This document shows, piece after piece, positions 1 to 5,603 of a stretch of DNA of 5,603 nt. The position numbers and the translations under genes were made by a program. The notes below the pieces were generated by a model. The model saw nothing but the letters and a program-made list of their open reading frames with translations, made no database searches and was not told the origin of the DNA. The stretch is from JAHFHB01 sp964393875 (GTDB lineage Bacteria > Omnitrophota > Omnitrophia > Omnitrophales > Aquincolibacteriaceae), in NCBI GenBank assembly GCA_964393875.1, contig CAYMUZ010000063.1, positions 1 to 5,603 of the forward strand, written 5' to 3'. Each line of letters opens with the position of its first letter. Position 1 is the first letter of the stretch.

Positions 1-142
1 TGCGATTAGCAATCAACACATCCACTCCGGAATCACGCAGGTTCAAGCCCTGTCCGCGGCCCTGAATCCCGTAACCGACAATCGCCACTTTTTTATTTTT
101 CAGCTCCAGAATATCGGCGTCCTGGTCATAGTAAATTTTCAT
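1..142 (-). CDS. ilvC: Ketol-acid reductoisomerase, N-terminal 47 codons (cut by window edge)
   Basis: IlvC performs the second step of branched-chain amino acid synthesis in the cytoplasm: Mg-dependent alkyl migration and NAD(P)H-dependent reduction of acetolactate or acetohydroxybutyrate to the dihydroxyacid. Only residues 1-47 are present; the rest runs off the left edge. The translation begins MKIYYDQDAD, the usual IlvC opening, and continues into a Rossmann beta-alpha-beta unit with the dinucleotide-binding motif GYGIQG at residues 23-28, followed by NLRDSG at 34-39. The segment after the glycine motif reads GRGQG, where many homologues have Ala at the second and fourth of these positions. 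The cofactor-specificity loop that would separate NADPH from NADH use lies outside the window. The ATG at 140-142 is supported by a strong ribosome binding site and by alignment to the family N-terminus. It starts 26 nt after the ilvN stop, as third enzyme gene of the ilvBNC cluster. Confidence 0.95.
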   Translation of the reverse strand, partial: MKIYYDQDADILELKNKKVAIVGYGIQGRGQGLNLRDSGVDVLIANR

Positions 143-149
143 ACTGAAG

Positions 150-158
150 TCCTTTCCT
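150..158 (-). promoter_or_regulatory. Ribosome binding site of ilvC
   Basis: On the minus strand the sequence AGGAAAGGA lies 7 nt before the ATG at 140-142. It fixes the ilvC start and shows that ilvC is translated from its own strong site within the polycistronic message rather than by stop-start overlap. Confidence 0.75.
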
Positions 159-168
159 CGTGGGAACT

Positions 169-732
169 TTAAACTTTCGCAAGCTTGCCCGAAAATTTCC
201 TTTTGGGACGGGTTTCAATCGCCACAGCCGGCGCTGTCGTCGTAGGGGCCGTCAGTTCGGTTTTACGCGCCATCGCAATCAATCCCGTCCGCACGACTTC
301 CCGAATTCCAAAAGGCCGCAATAACTCAAGCATGGCATCTATTTTACTTTCACCGCCGGTCACTTCAATCGTCAGTGTCTTGGAATTCACGTCCACAATT
401 TTGGCGCGAAACGTATTCACGATTTGCATCACTTCGTTACGGCTCTGTGCTGGCGCAAAAACCTTAACGAGCACAAGCTCGCGGTCAATCAGTTCATCGT
501 GGGTGAGATTCACCACCTTGATTACATCCACCAGCTTATTGAGCTGTTTCATAATTTGCTCTACAACGCGATCATCCCCATGGGCGACGATCGTCATGCG
601 TGAAACTTCCGCATCTTCCGTCTCCCCGACGGTCAGGCTGTCGATATTAAAACCCCGCGCTGAAAAAAGCCCCGACACGCGCGCCAACACCCCAAAATGA
701 TTTTCTACCAGCACTCCGATTGTATGTTTCAT
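169..732 (-). CDS. ilvN: Acetolactate synthase small (regulatory) subunit
   Basis: This is the regulatory subunit of acetohydroxyacid synthase. It binds the IlvB catalytic subunit, raises its activity and carries the site for feedback inhibition by valine. The 187-residue protein opens with an ACT domain (about residues 3-77). N11, G14 and N29 match the positions known in E. coli IlvH to bind valine or to abolish inhibition when mutated, so the enzyme is probably valine-sensitive (inference). The second family domain covers about residues 83-156 and ends in the conserved VRTGLIAMAR stretch. Residues 157-187 form an extra tail: a Thr/Ala/Pro-rich linker followed by a basic end (RPKRKFSGKLAKV); E. 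coli IlvH is about 163 residues. The ATG at 730-732 has a purine-rich AAGGGGAA site 2 nt upstream of it (735-742). It starts 32 nt after the ilvB stop. The symbol ilvH would be equally valid. Confidence 0.95.
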   Translation of the reverse strand: MKHTIGVLVENHFGVLARVSGLFSARGFNIDSLTVGETEDAEVSRMTIVAHGDDRVVEQIMKQLNKLVDVIKVVNLTHDELIDRELVLVKVFAPAQSRNEVMQIVNTFRAKIVDVNSKTLTIEVTGGESKIDAMLELLRPFGIREVVRTGLIAMARKTELTAPTTTAPAVAIETRPKRKFSGKLAKV

Positions 733-764
733 AATTCCCCTTTTGCTTCGTCCAATAATCTCGT

Positions 765-2444
765 TTAGGCCATATCCATAACCTGATCAAGCGCGTGCCC
801 AGATGGCACCATCGGATACACATTATCTTCCTTGGCGACCAGGCAATGCACCAGCACAGGCCCTTTATAAACCAAGGCTTCTTTAATTCCTGGTATCACT
901 TCCTCGGCCTTGCGGATTTGAATCGCCTTCATTCCGTGAGCCTCTGCAATTTTCATAAAATCGGGATTGGATGCGCCCAATTGCGATCCCGAATAGCGGT
1001 GACGATAAAAAAGCTCCTGCCACTGCCGCACCATTCCGTGGTGGTTGTTATCCATAATAAAAAGTTTTATCGGAATTTTGTAATAGGATGCCGTCGCTAG
1101 TTCACACATCGTCATCTGCACGGAGCCATCGCCATCCACACAAATCACTGTTTCTTTGGGACGCGCCATCTGAGCGCCGATGGCTGCGGGCAGCCCATAA
1201 CCCATAGTTCCAAGCCCACCGGAGGTCAACATACTGCGCGGCGTCTTGAACTGGTACCACTGAGCCGTCCACATCTGGTGCTGTCCCACACCGGTCGTGA
1301 CAACAGCCTCGTGATTTGTCAGTTCGCCAATTTTGGCAATAATGTGCTCCTGGCGAATGGAGTCCTCTGATTGGCGATACTTCAGCGGATGCTTTTTCTT
1401 CCACTCGGCAACCTGGTTCAGCCAGGGCTTGATGTCACGCCGGCGGTCCTTCACCAATCGATTGAGCTGCCGCAAAACGTGGCGAACATCGCCCACCACA
1501 GAAACATCGACCCGCACCGTTTTGGAAATCGAAGCGGGGTCAATGTCAATGTGAATGATTTTGGCAAGTGGGCAAAATTTTTCGACATGTCCCGTGACAC
1601 GGTCGTCGAAGCGCGCCCCAACCGCGATTAACAGATCTGATTTCTGCACCGAATAATTGGCATAAACCGTACCGTGCATGCCCAGCATACGCAGGGAAGA
1701 GGGATGATCCTCCGGAAAAATGCCGAGTCCCAAAACCGTTGTGGTGATCGGAATACCGGTTTTTTCAACGAGCTCAAAAACTTCCTTGTGGGCTCCCGAT
1801 CCCACGGCTCCGCCACCCACGTAAAGGCACGGGCGCTTGCTCTGCTGAATCATTTCGGCCGCTTTGGCAATCGCAGAGCTATCGCCTTGTTTGGGGACGG
1901 AGTAGCCGCGGATAGACACTGTTTTTGGGTACTCGAACTCTGCGGTAGCACGACTGACATCCACAGGAAAATCAATGAGCACCGGCCCAGGACGGCCGGT
2001 TCGCGCAATATAGAAAGCTTCTTTAACAATACGCGTGATATCACGCACATCACGCACAAGATAGTTGTGCTTAGTGACCGGCCGCGTAATACCGATCACA
2101 TCGGCTTCCTGAAATGCATCACTTCCAATCGCTGTGGTTGCCACCTGTCCGGTGATGCACACGAGCGGCGCAGAGTCCATATAGGCCGTAGCGAGGCCGG
2201 TCACTGTGTTAGTGGCCGCCGGCCCGGACGTCACGATACAAACACCGGGCCTGCCGGTCGCACGTCCATAGGCGTCGGCCATATGCGTCGCACCCTGTTC
2301 ATGCCGTACCAAAATAAATTTGAGTTTGGAATCGTAAAGAGCGTCAAATGTGGGCAAAATCGCCCCGCCCGGAAGTCCGAACACCACTTCCACGCCCTCT
2401 TCTTCAAGACTGCGAATCAATATCTGCGCACCTGTCAACTTCAT
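765..2444 (-). CDS. ilvB: Acetolactate synthase large (catalytic) subunit
   Basis: This is the catalytic subunit of acetohydroxyacid synthase, a ThDP-, Mg- and FAD-dependent cytoplasmic enzyme. It condenses pyruvate with pyruvate or 2-ketobutyrate to start valine/leucine and isoleucine synthesis. The 559 residues fit the family. The order is an N-terminal ThDP pyrimidine domain (about 1-165) with the catalytic Glu in RHEQGA (E49) and the GSDAFQE signature (107-113), a central FAD-type domain (about 185-330), and a C-terminal ThDP diphosphate domain (about 360-540). The last contains GDGS (438-441) and the Mg ligands D439 and N466, followed by GMVRQWQELFY (470-480). W475 corresponds to the tryptophan of the herbicide site, while A102 sits where many homologues have proline (VPRRM in plants). 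The tail PMVPSGHALDQ is typical. The ATG at 2442-2444 has a good ribosome binding site and gives the normal N-terminus. It lies 19 nt after the preceding hydrolase-like gene. A catabolic AlsS is unlikely because ilvN and ilvC follow. Confidence 0.97.
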   Translation of the reverse strand: MKLTGAQILIRSLEEEGVEVVFGLPGGAILPTFDALYDSKLKFILVRHEQGATHMADAYGRATGRPGVCIVTSGPAATNTVTGLATAYMDSAPLVCITGQVATTAIGSDAFQEADVIGITRPVTKHNYLVRDVRDITRIVKEAFYIARTGRPGPVLIDFPVDVSRATAEFEYPKTVSIRGYSVPKQGDSSAIAKAAEMIQQSKRPCLYVGGGAVGSGAHKEVFELVEKTGIPITTTVLGLGIFPEDHPSSLRMLGMHGTVYANYSVQKSDLLIAVGARFDDRVTGHVEKFCPLAKIIHIDIDPASISKTVRVDVSVVGDVRHVLRQLNRLVKDRRRDIKPWLNQVAEWKKKHPLKYRQSEDSIRQEHIIAKIGELTNHEAVVTTGVGQHQMWTAQWYQFKTPRSMLTSGGLGTMGYGLPAAIGAQMARPKETVICVDGDGSVQMTMCELATASYYKIPIKLFIMDNNHHGMVRQWQELFYRHRYSGSQLGASNPDFMKIAEAHGMKAIQIRKAEEVIPGIKEALVYKGPVLVHCLVAKEDNVYPMVPSGHALDQVMDMA

Positions 2445-2450
2445 TTTAAA

Positions 2451-2459
2451 TCTCCCCTT
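2451..2459 (-). promoter_or_regulatory. Ribosome binding site of ilvB
   Basis: AAGGGGAGA on the minus strand ends 6 nt before the ilvB ATG. It lies wholly in the 19-nt gap after the upstream gene's stop codon, so it supports both the chosen ilvB start and co-transcription with that gene. Confidence 0.7.
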
Positions 2460-2463
2460 CGGG

Positions 2464-3249
2464 TTAAACGGTGAAAAATTCTTTCACCGACGCGCGAACT
2501 CGCGCTTTCAAAGTTTGGCTATGACTGGTCTGAAAATCGCGCCAATCGCGGTTTTGGGTTTCAAGAGCTTCAAAAAGTTCTTTTTTAAATTCAATTTTTT
2601 CAAGCTCTTCGGGAGAGCCGACCTTCTTCACCACAACCGGATAACCCTTTTTTTCAAAGGGATAAGCCTGCTTGGCCAGAGCCTCTAAAAGCTTTGGCGC
2701 TGTAGCCGGCGCATAAATTAAAAATGGCCTTTGCTCACTTGAATCCCCCCGTAACCGCACCAACTGCTGATAACGCCCTTCCCACGCCGCACCGATGAGC
2801 GCCACAGCAGAAAAAGCTTCCGGATGCTGTGTCCCGAGATAAGCCGCGTAGTGAGCGCCACCACCGGCGCCAAAAAGATAGATACTGTTTTTATCAATTC
2901 GATAGCGCTCCGACACTTCCCGGATGACTTTCAAAATCCATGCATCCATGGCCGTCGGCAAGTCTTCTGGCCGCAAATTCGACGGCGCCATCACAATCAA
3001 ACTGCGGCGCTTCGACATCCCTTCCCAATAGGCCAATGCCTTTTCAGGCGATTCTCCCTCGGAAGGGATGGTCACCACCAGCGGATAATTGACCTTCGGC
3101 GAGTAGGTCTCAGGCACCAACAGCGCCACCGGATAACGCGCATCCTCAAGCTGAATAATTCCTGTAGGAACGGCGGCCGGCGCTTCCGAACGTCCCAAAG
3201 CGCACCCCACACCCAGCAAATAAAAAAAGATTGCAATTTTTTTAGTCAT
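2464..3249 (-). CDS. Exported alpha/beta-hydrolase-like protein lacking the nucleophile serine (hypothetical)
   Basis: The function is not known. From the ATG at 3247-3249 the protein has 261 residues. It starts with a signal sequence (two lysines, then hydrophobic IAIFFYLLGVGC), so it is exported. C16 could be a lipidated cysteine, but Gly at -3 makes the lipobox weak, and signal peptidase I cleavage after SEA (residue 23) is the alternative. The body resembles the carboxylesterase/PHB-depolymerase-like alpha/beta hydrolases: YPLVVTIPSEG (about 55-65), SLIVMAPSN (83-91), then RIDKNSIYLFGAGGGAHYAA (117-136), the strand-elbow-helix unit. The elbow reads GAGGG (127-131) where active members have GxSxG, so the nucleophile is glycine. 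The usual oxyanion HG is also absent, and no Asp or His is evident at the expected later positions, which points to a pseudoenzyme (inference). A TTG at 3291 would add 14 residues but sits within a few nt of the predicted transcription start, so the ATG is preferred, although its ribosome site is poor. It leads the ilv unit. Confidence 0.75.
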   Translation of the reverse strand: MTKKIAIFFYLLGVGCALGRSEAPAAVPTGIIQLEDARYPVALLVPETYSPKVNYPLVVTIPSEGESPEKALAYWEGMSKRRSLIVMAPSNLRPEDLPTAMDAWILKVIREVSERYRIDKNSIYLFGAGGGAHYAAYLGTQHPEAFSAVALIGAAWEGRYQQLVRLRGDSSEQRPFLIYAPATAPKLLEALAKQAYPFEKKGYPVVVKKVGSPEELEKIEFKKELFEALETQNRDWRDFQTSHSQTLKARVRASVKEFFTV

Positions 3250-3301
3250 GGAAGAACTTGCGGCGGCGGCAAAAAAACGTACCGTTACCAAAAAGTTGTT
3301 G

Positions 3302-3331
3302 ATTATAGACTAGATGGCTCACGTCTGTCAA
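3302..3331 (-). promoter_or_regulatory. Consensus sigma70-type promoter for the downstream ilv unit
   Basis: Read on the minus strand, 3331-3326 is TTGACA and 3307-3302 is TATAAT, separated by 18 nt. Both hexamers match the housekeeping sigma consensus exactly. Transcription would begin near 3295, leaving a leader of roughly 46 nt before the ATG at 3249. The site lies in the only sizeable intergenic gap, 59 nt beyond the purN stop, and points at the hydrolase-like gene and ilvBNC. There is no TG extension before the -10 and no A/T-rich UP tract. The leader is too short for a T-box or a transcription attenuator. Confidence 0.8.
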
Positions 3332-3390
3332 TTCGCCTAAGTCACTATGAGGAAACGGGATGGAGCGAGAAAGAAAACGCTCAAAGGGTG

Positions 3391-3987
3391 TCAATGAGAT
3401 TCGCCCATTTGAAACCGTACCGCACCCGAGGCCACAAGACACAGTGCTTCCGGATAAATCTCATACTCGAGCGCGTGGACGCGGGCTTCCAGACTTTCCC
3501 GCGTATCCCCCGGAAGTACGGGAACCTTCCGCTGGCAGATAATGGGCCCTGCATCCACTTCGGGAACCACAAAATGCACGGTGACTCCCGTCTCAGAAAC
3601 TTTTGCTTCCCAAGCATCCTGAATGGCATGCGCGCCGGGAAAGGCCGGCAAATAGGAAGGGTGAATGTTGAGAATGCGTCCTTCATACCGCCGGACAAAA
3701 GACGCGCTCAAAATCCGCATAAATCCTGCCAAGAGCAAATAGTCGGGACTCTCCTCATCCACAACCCGCGCTATTTCATTTTCAAAGGCCGGTTTATCTG
3801 CCAAATTTTTCCGATCTACCACGGTAGTCTTCACACCCAGACGCGCCGCCCTCTCAAGCGCCGCCGCGCCAGGCCGGTCGCTGATCACCCGCAAAACACG
3901 GGCCGGCACTTCGCCCGCCTGCATTTTTTTGATCAAGTTTTCCATATTGGTCCCGCTTCCTGAAACAAAAAGAACCGTTTTAATCAT
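3391..3987 (-). CDS. purN: Phosphoribosylglycinamide formyltransferase (GAR transformylase)
   Basis: PurN transfers a formyl group from 10-formyltetrahydrofolate to GAR to give FGAR, the third step of de novo purine synthesis, in the cytoplasm. The 198 residues fit the family. Visible motifs are the phosphate-binding loop SGSGTN (9-14), LLLAGFMRIL (84-93), the catalytic signature NIHPSYLPAFPG (107-118) with N107 and H109, H138 in GVTVHFV, and D145 in VDAGPII. N107, H109 and D145 correspond to the E. coli catalytic N106, H108 and D144, so the enzyme should be active. The ATG at 3985-3987 lies inside the end of rsmI with an 8-nt overlap and only a weak purine stretch before it, so translational coupling to rsmI is likely. 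No purine-regulatory element is visible. It is the last gene of the upstream unit; 59 nt separate its stop from the next promoter. Confidence 0.96.
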   Translation of the reverse strand: MIKTVLFVSGSGTNMENLIKKMQAGEVPARVLRVISDRPGAAALERAARLGVKTTVVDRKNLADKPAFENEIARVVDEESPDYLLLAGFMRILSASFVRRYEGRILNIHPSYLPAFPGAHAIQDAWEAKVSETGVTVHFVVPEVDAGPIICQRKVPVLPGDTRESLEARVHALEYEIYPEALCLVASGAVRFQMGESH

Positions 3988-4696
3988 GCGCCATAGCCCG
4001 TTCGGGTTCGTGGTCTGAAAAAATTGTTTTCGCAGCCGCCCCGGCGATCACAATCACAAACTCACCCCGTGGTGTCTGCTTTTTAAATTTTACAATCAAC
4101 TCGCTCAGACGACCGCGAACCACCTCTTCAAATTTTTTTGTGAGCTCGCGTGTCACCGCCGCTTCGCGGTCTCCCAAAATTTGCTGTGCTTCTTCCAGAA
4201 ATTTTAACATTCGAAACGGAGACTCGTAAAAAACCAGCGTATCGGGTCTTTCGCAAACGGCTGCAAAGCCTTTGCACCGAGCAGAGCTTTTGGGGGGAAG
4301 AAAACCAAAAAAACTAAACTGATTCACTGGAAGCCCTGAAACCAAAAGCGCCGCAAGACAAGCGGACGGCCCCGGCAGTGATTCAATGCGAATACCGCGG
4401 CGCACGGCTTCGCGCACCAGCGGAAAACCGGGATCTGAAATCAGAGGGGTTCCCGCATCGCTGACGAGCGCCACCACGGCACCCGCCTGCATTCTCTCCG
4501 CGAGCTCCTGAACCCTTCCAGGCCCGCTATGCTCATGGAAACTCACCAGTGGTTTTTGAATGTCGTAGTGATCGAGCAAGTGACGCGTGTGGCGGGTGTC
4601 TTCGCAGGCAAGCACATCCGCCTGCTTCAGGACCTCAAGAGCACGCAGGGTGATGTCTTTTAGGTTTCCAATGGGTGTCGCAACCAGGTAGAGCAT
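3980..4696 (-). CDS. rsmI: 16S rRNA (cytidine(1402)-2'-O)-methyltransferase
   Basis: RsmI uses S-adenosylmethionine to methylate the 2'-hydroxyl of C1402 in the decoding centre of 16S rRNA, which tunes initiation and decoding fidelity. The protein belongs to the tetrapyrrole methylase superfamily. Family signatures in order are LYLVATPIGNLKDIT (2-16), ACEDTRHTRHLL (30-41), LVSDAGTPLISDPG (77-90), LPGPSA (107-112), FFGFLPPKSSAR (129-140), FYESPFR (156-162), TRELTKKFEE (182-191) and GEFVIVI (211-217). The 238 residues cover the whole methylase domain. The roughly 45-residue C-terminal extension of the 286-residue E. coli protein is absent, with only about 20 residues after the last core strand. 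The ATG at 4694-4696 gives the standard N-terminus and has a modest AAGGG just upstream. It follows the prenyl synthase stop by 15 nt, and its 3' end overlaps purN by 8 nt. Confidence 0.95.
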   Translation of the reverse strand: MLYLVATPIGNLKDITLRALEVLKQADVLACEDTRHTRHLLDHYDIQKPLVSFHEHSGPGRVQELAERMQAGAVVALVSDAGTPLISDPGFPLVREAVRRGIRIESLPGPSACLAALLVSGLPVNQFSFFGFLPPKSSARCKGFAAVCERPDTLVFYESPFRMLKFLEEAQQILGDREAAVTRELTKKFEEVVRGRLSELIVKFKKQTPRGEFVIVIAGAAAKTIFSDHEPERAMAHD

Positions 4697-4711
4697 GGGC
4701 CCTTGCCGGCC

Positions 4712-5603
4712 TTACTTGTTACGCTCGAGCACGTAATCGAGAAGTTTGTCCAGACTTTGCTTCACAGGGGATGCCGGAAAAAGTTTTAATTCCTCCCGAG
4801 CCAGCAGACTAAAATCTCTGGCCTTGCCGGCGGCATATTCAAGCGTTTTTGCATCTCTGATTTTATCAAGCAGCGCCCGCAGTCTGCCGGATTCACCCCC
4901 TGAATTAAAAAGACCTGTAATTTCACCACGGTCTGCTTCGTTTGAAAGAGCCAGCAGGCGAATGAGGGGCAGGGTTAAAACGCCGGCTTCAAGATCGGCT
5001 CCCAGGGTTTTCCCAAATTCATGTTCATTCCCCGTGAAATCTAGGCAGTCATCCACAATTTGAAACGCCATGCCAAAATAATGCCCGAAACGATAGAGGG
5101 CTGCAGCTTCCCCCTCCTCGGCGCCACCAAAACGCGCACCCGATTCGATGGCGCAGGCAAGCAGCACGGCTGTTTTTTTGCGCACAATTTCAAAATAGCT
5201 GTCTTCGGTCAGATTAAAATTATTTTTCTGACTAAGTTCGTGGATTTCTCCATCGCAAACCTCAGCCGCTGTTTTAAGAAATAATGCAAAGACCTCCCGA
5301 GAACCTTCGCGGTGGATCACATCGAGCGCACGGTCATGCAGGTAGTCACCCACCAGCACTGCGGTCTGAGCACCCCACTTCACATTGACTGTCGGCAGAT
5401 TGCGCCGGAGGTAGGCAGAATCAATAATATCATCATGAATGAGTGTCGCGGCGTGAAAAATTTCATACGAGGAGGCCAAGCGAATCAGCGCGAAATTCTG
5501 TGTCTCAACTAATTGCGGCTCTTTAATCGCCGCTCCCAAAAGCGTGAGCGCGGGACGCAGCAACTTACCTTTGCCTGAAAAAAAATAACGAATCACATCC
5601 GTT
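4712..5603 (-). CDS. Polyprenyl (long-chain, all-trans) diphosphate synthase, N-terminus missing
   Basis: This class I isoprenoid synthase repeatedly adds isopentenyl diphosphate to an allylic primer. Residues are numbered from a GTG at 5594-5596, but the frame stays open to the window edge (upstream codons Asp, Thr), so that GTG is probably an internal valine and some 30-45 residues are missing. Visible motifs are the IPP-binding GKLLRP (10-15; K11, R14), H48, the first Asp-rich motif DDIID (55-59) followed by RR (64-65), KT (141-142), the second Asp-rich motif DDCLD (182-186) and GKTLGADL (195-202). The residues before the first Asp motif are small (Ala and Thr in FHAATLIHDD). Together with the IspB/HepT-like pattern, this suggests a product longer than C20, such as the C30-C40 side chain of menaquinone or ubiquinone (inference). 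The exact chain length and a symbol (ispB, hepT, sdsA) cannot be decided. It heads the rsmI-purN cluster as seen here. Confidence 0.92.
   Translation of the reverse strand, partial: TDVIRYFFSGKGKLLRPALTLLGAAIKEPQLVETQNFALIRLASSYEIFHAATLIHDDIIDSAYLRRNLPTVNVKWGAQTAVLVGDYLHDRALDVIHREGSREVFALFLKTAAEVCDGEIHELSQKNNFNLTEDSYFEIVRKKTAVLLACAIESGARFGGAEEGEAAALYRFGHYFGMAFQIVDDCLDFTGNEHEFGKTLGADLEAGVLTLPLIRLLALSNEADRGEITGLFNSGGESGRLRALLDKIRDAKTLEYAAGKARDFSLLAREELKLFPASPVKQSLDKLLDYVLERNK

Noticed and set aside
2039..2053. Repeated ATCACGCACATCACGCAC stretch within ilvB as a tandem repeat
   Set aside because: It is a short coincidence of codons encoding VRDVRD in a conserved part of IlvB, not a repeat element.
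1674..2474. Plus-strand open frame of 266 codons opposite ilvB
   Set aside because: It is wholly antisense to the well-supported ilvB, with a low-complexity Arg/His-rich translation and no domain; a shadow frame.
3305..3325. Short dyad AGAC...GTCT in the promoter spacer as a possible operator
   Set aside because: Only 4 bp per arm with a 12-nt gap; this is expected by chance and no known operator consensus was recognised.
3363..3382. Inverted repeat GAGCG...CGCTC just after purN as a terminator
   Set aside because: The stem is only 5 bp with a 10-nt loop and is not followed by a T-tract on the minus strand, so it is too weak to call an intrinsic terminator.
2824..3963. Long plus-strand open frame (379 codons) opposite purN and the hydrolase-like gene
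   Set aside because: The translation is rich in Arg, His and Pro with no recognisable domain, it runs antisense to purN, whose family match is unambiguous, and it crosses the promoter gap. It is a shadow frame caused by codon bias.
5594..5596. GTG as the true start of the prenyl synthase
   Set aside because: The frame remains open upstream to the edge, and family members have several tens of residues before the GKxxRP motif, which here would lie only 9 residues from the GTG. The gene is more likely truncated by the window.

Overview
The window is a compact bacterial chromosomal segment with every gene on the minus strand, so it reads from high to low coordinates. Base composition looks near half GC by eye. 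Genes are separated by 15-32 nt or overlap. All except one belong to widespread housekeeping families. The phylum cannot be fixed from the sequence. A long-chain prenyl synthase, a secreted or lipid-anchored protein and the style of IlvB/IlvC suggest a Gram-negative-type, possibly deep-branching lineage (PVC or Omnitrophota-like). That placement is a low-confidence guess.

Upstream block (5603 down to 3391): a 5'-truncated all-trans polyprenyl diphosphate synthase, which makes the isoprenoid side chain of quinones or a related long-chain prenyl diphosphate. It is followed 15 nt later by rsmI (16S rRNA C1402 2'-O-methyltransferase). rsmI overlaps the start of purN (GAR formyltransferase, de novo purine synthesis) by 8 nt. 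These three genes look like one transcription unit, although their functions are unrelated.

Junction (3250-3390): the only sizeable non-coding stretch, 141 nt. It contains a consensus sigma70-type promoter on the minus strand, TTGACA - 18 nt - TATAAT, which starts a second transcription unit.

Downstream block (3249 down to 1): the first gene encodes an exported protein with an alpha/beta-hydrolase-like fold whose catalytic serine position is glycine, so it is probably a pseudo-hydrolase of unknown role. It is followed at short spacing by ilvB, ilvN and the first 47 codons of ilvC. These are the acetohydroxyacid synthase catalytic and regulatory subunits and ketol-acid reductoisomerase, the first two steps of valine/isoleucine/leucine synthesis. 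No attenuator leader peptide, T-box or riboswitch-sized leader is visible, so end-product control is most visibly through valine binding to IlvN.

Most of the window is ordinary. The parts worth a second look are the serine-less exported hydrolase-like protein leading an ilv operon and the strong promoter in front of it. No tRNA, rRNA, CRISPR, mobile element or long repeat was seen.
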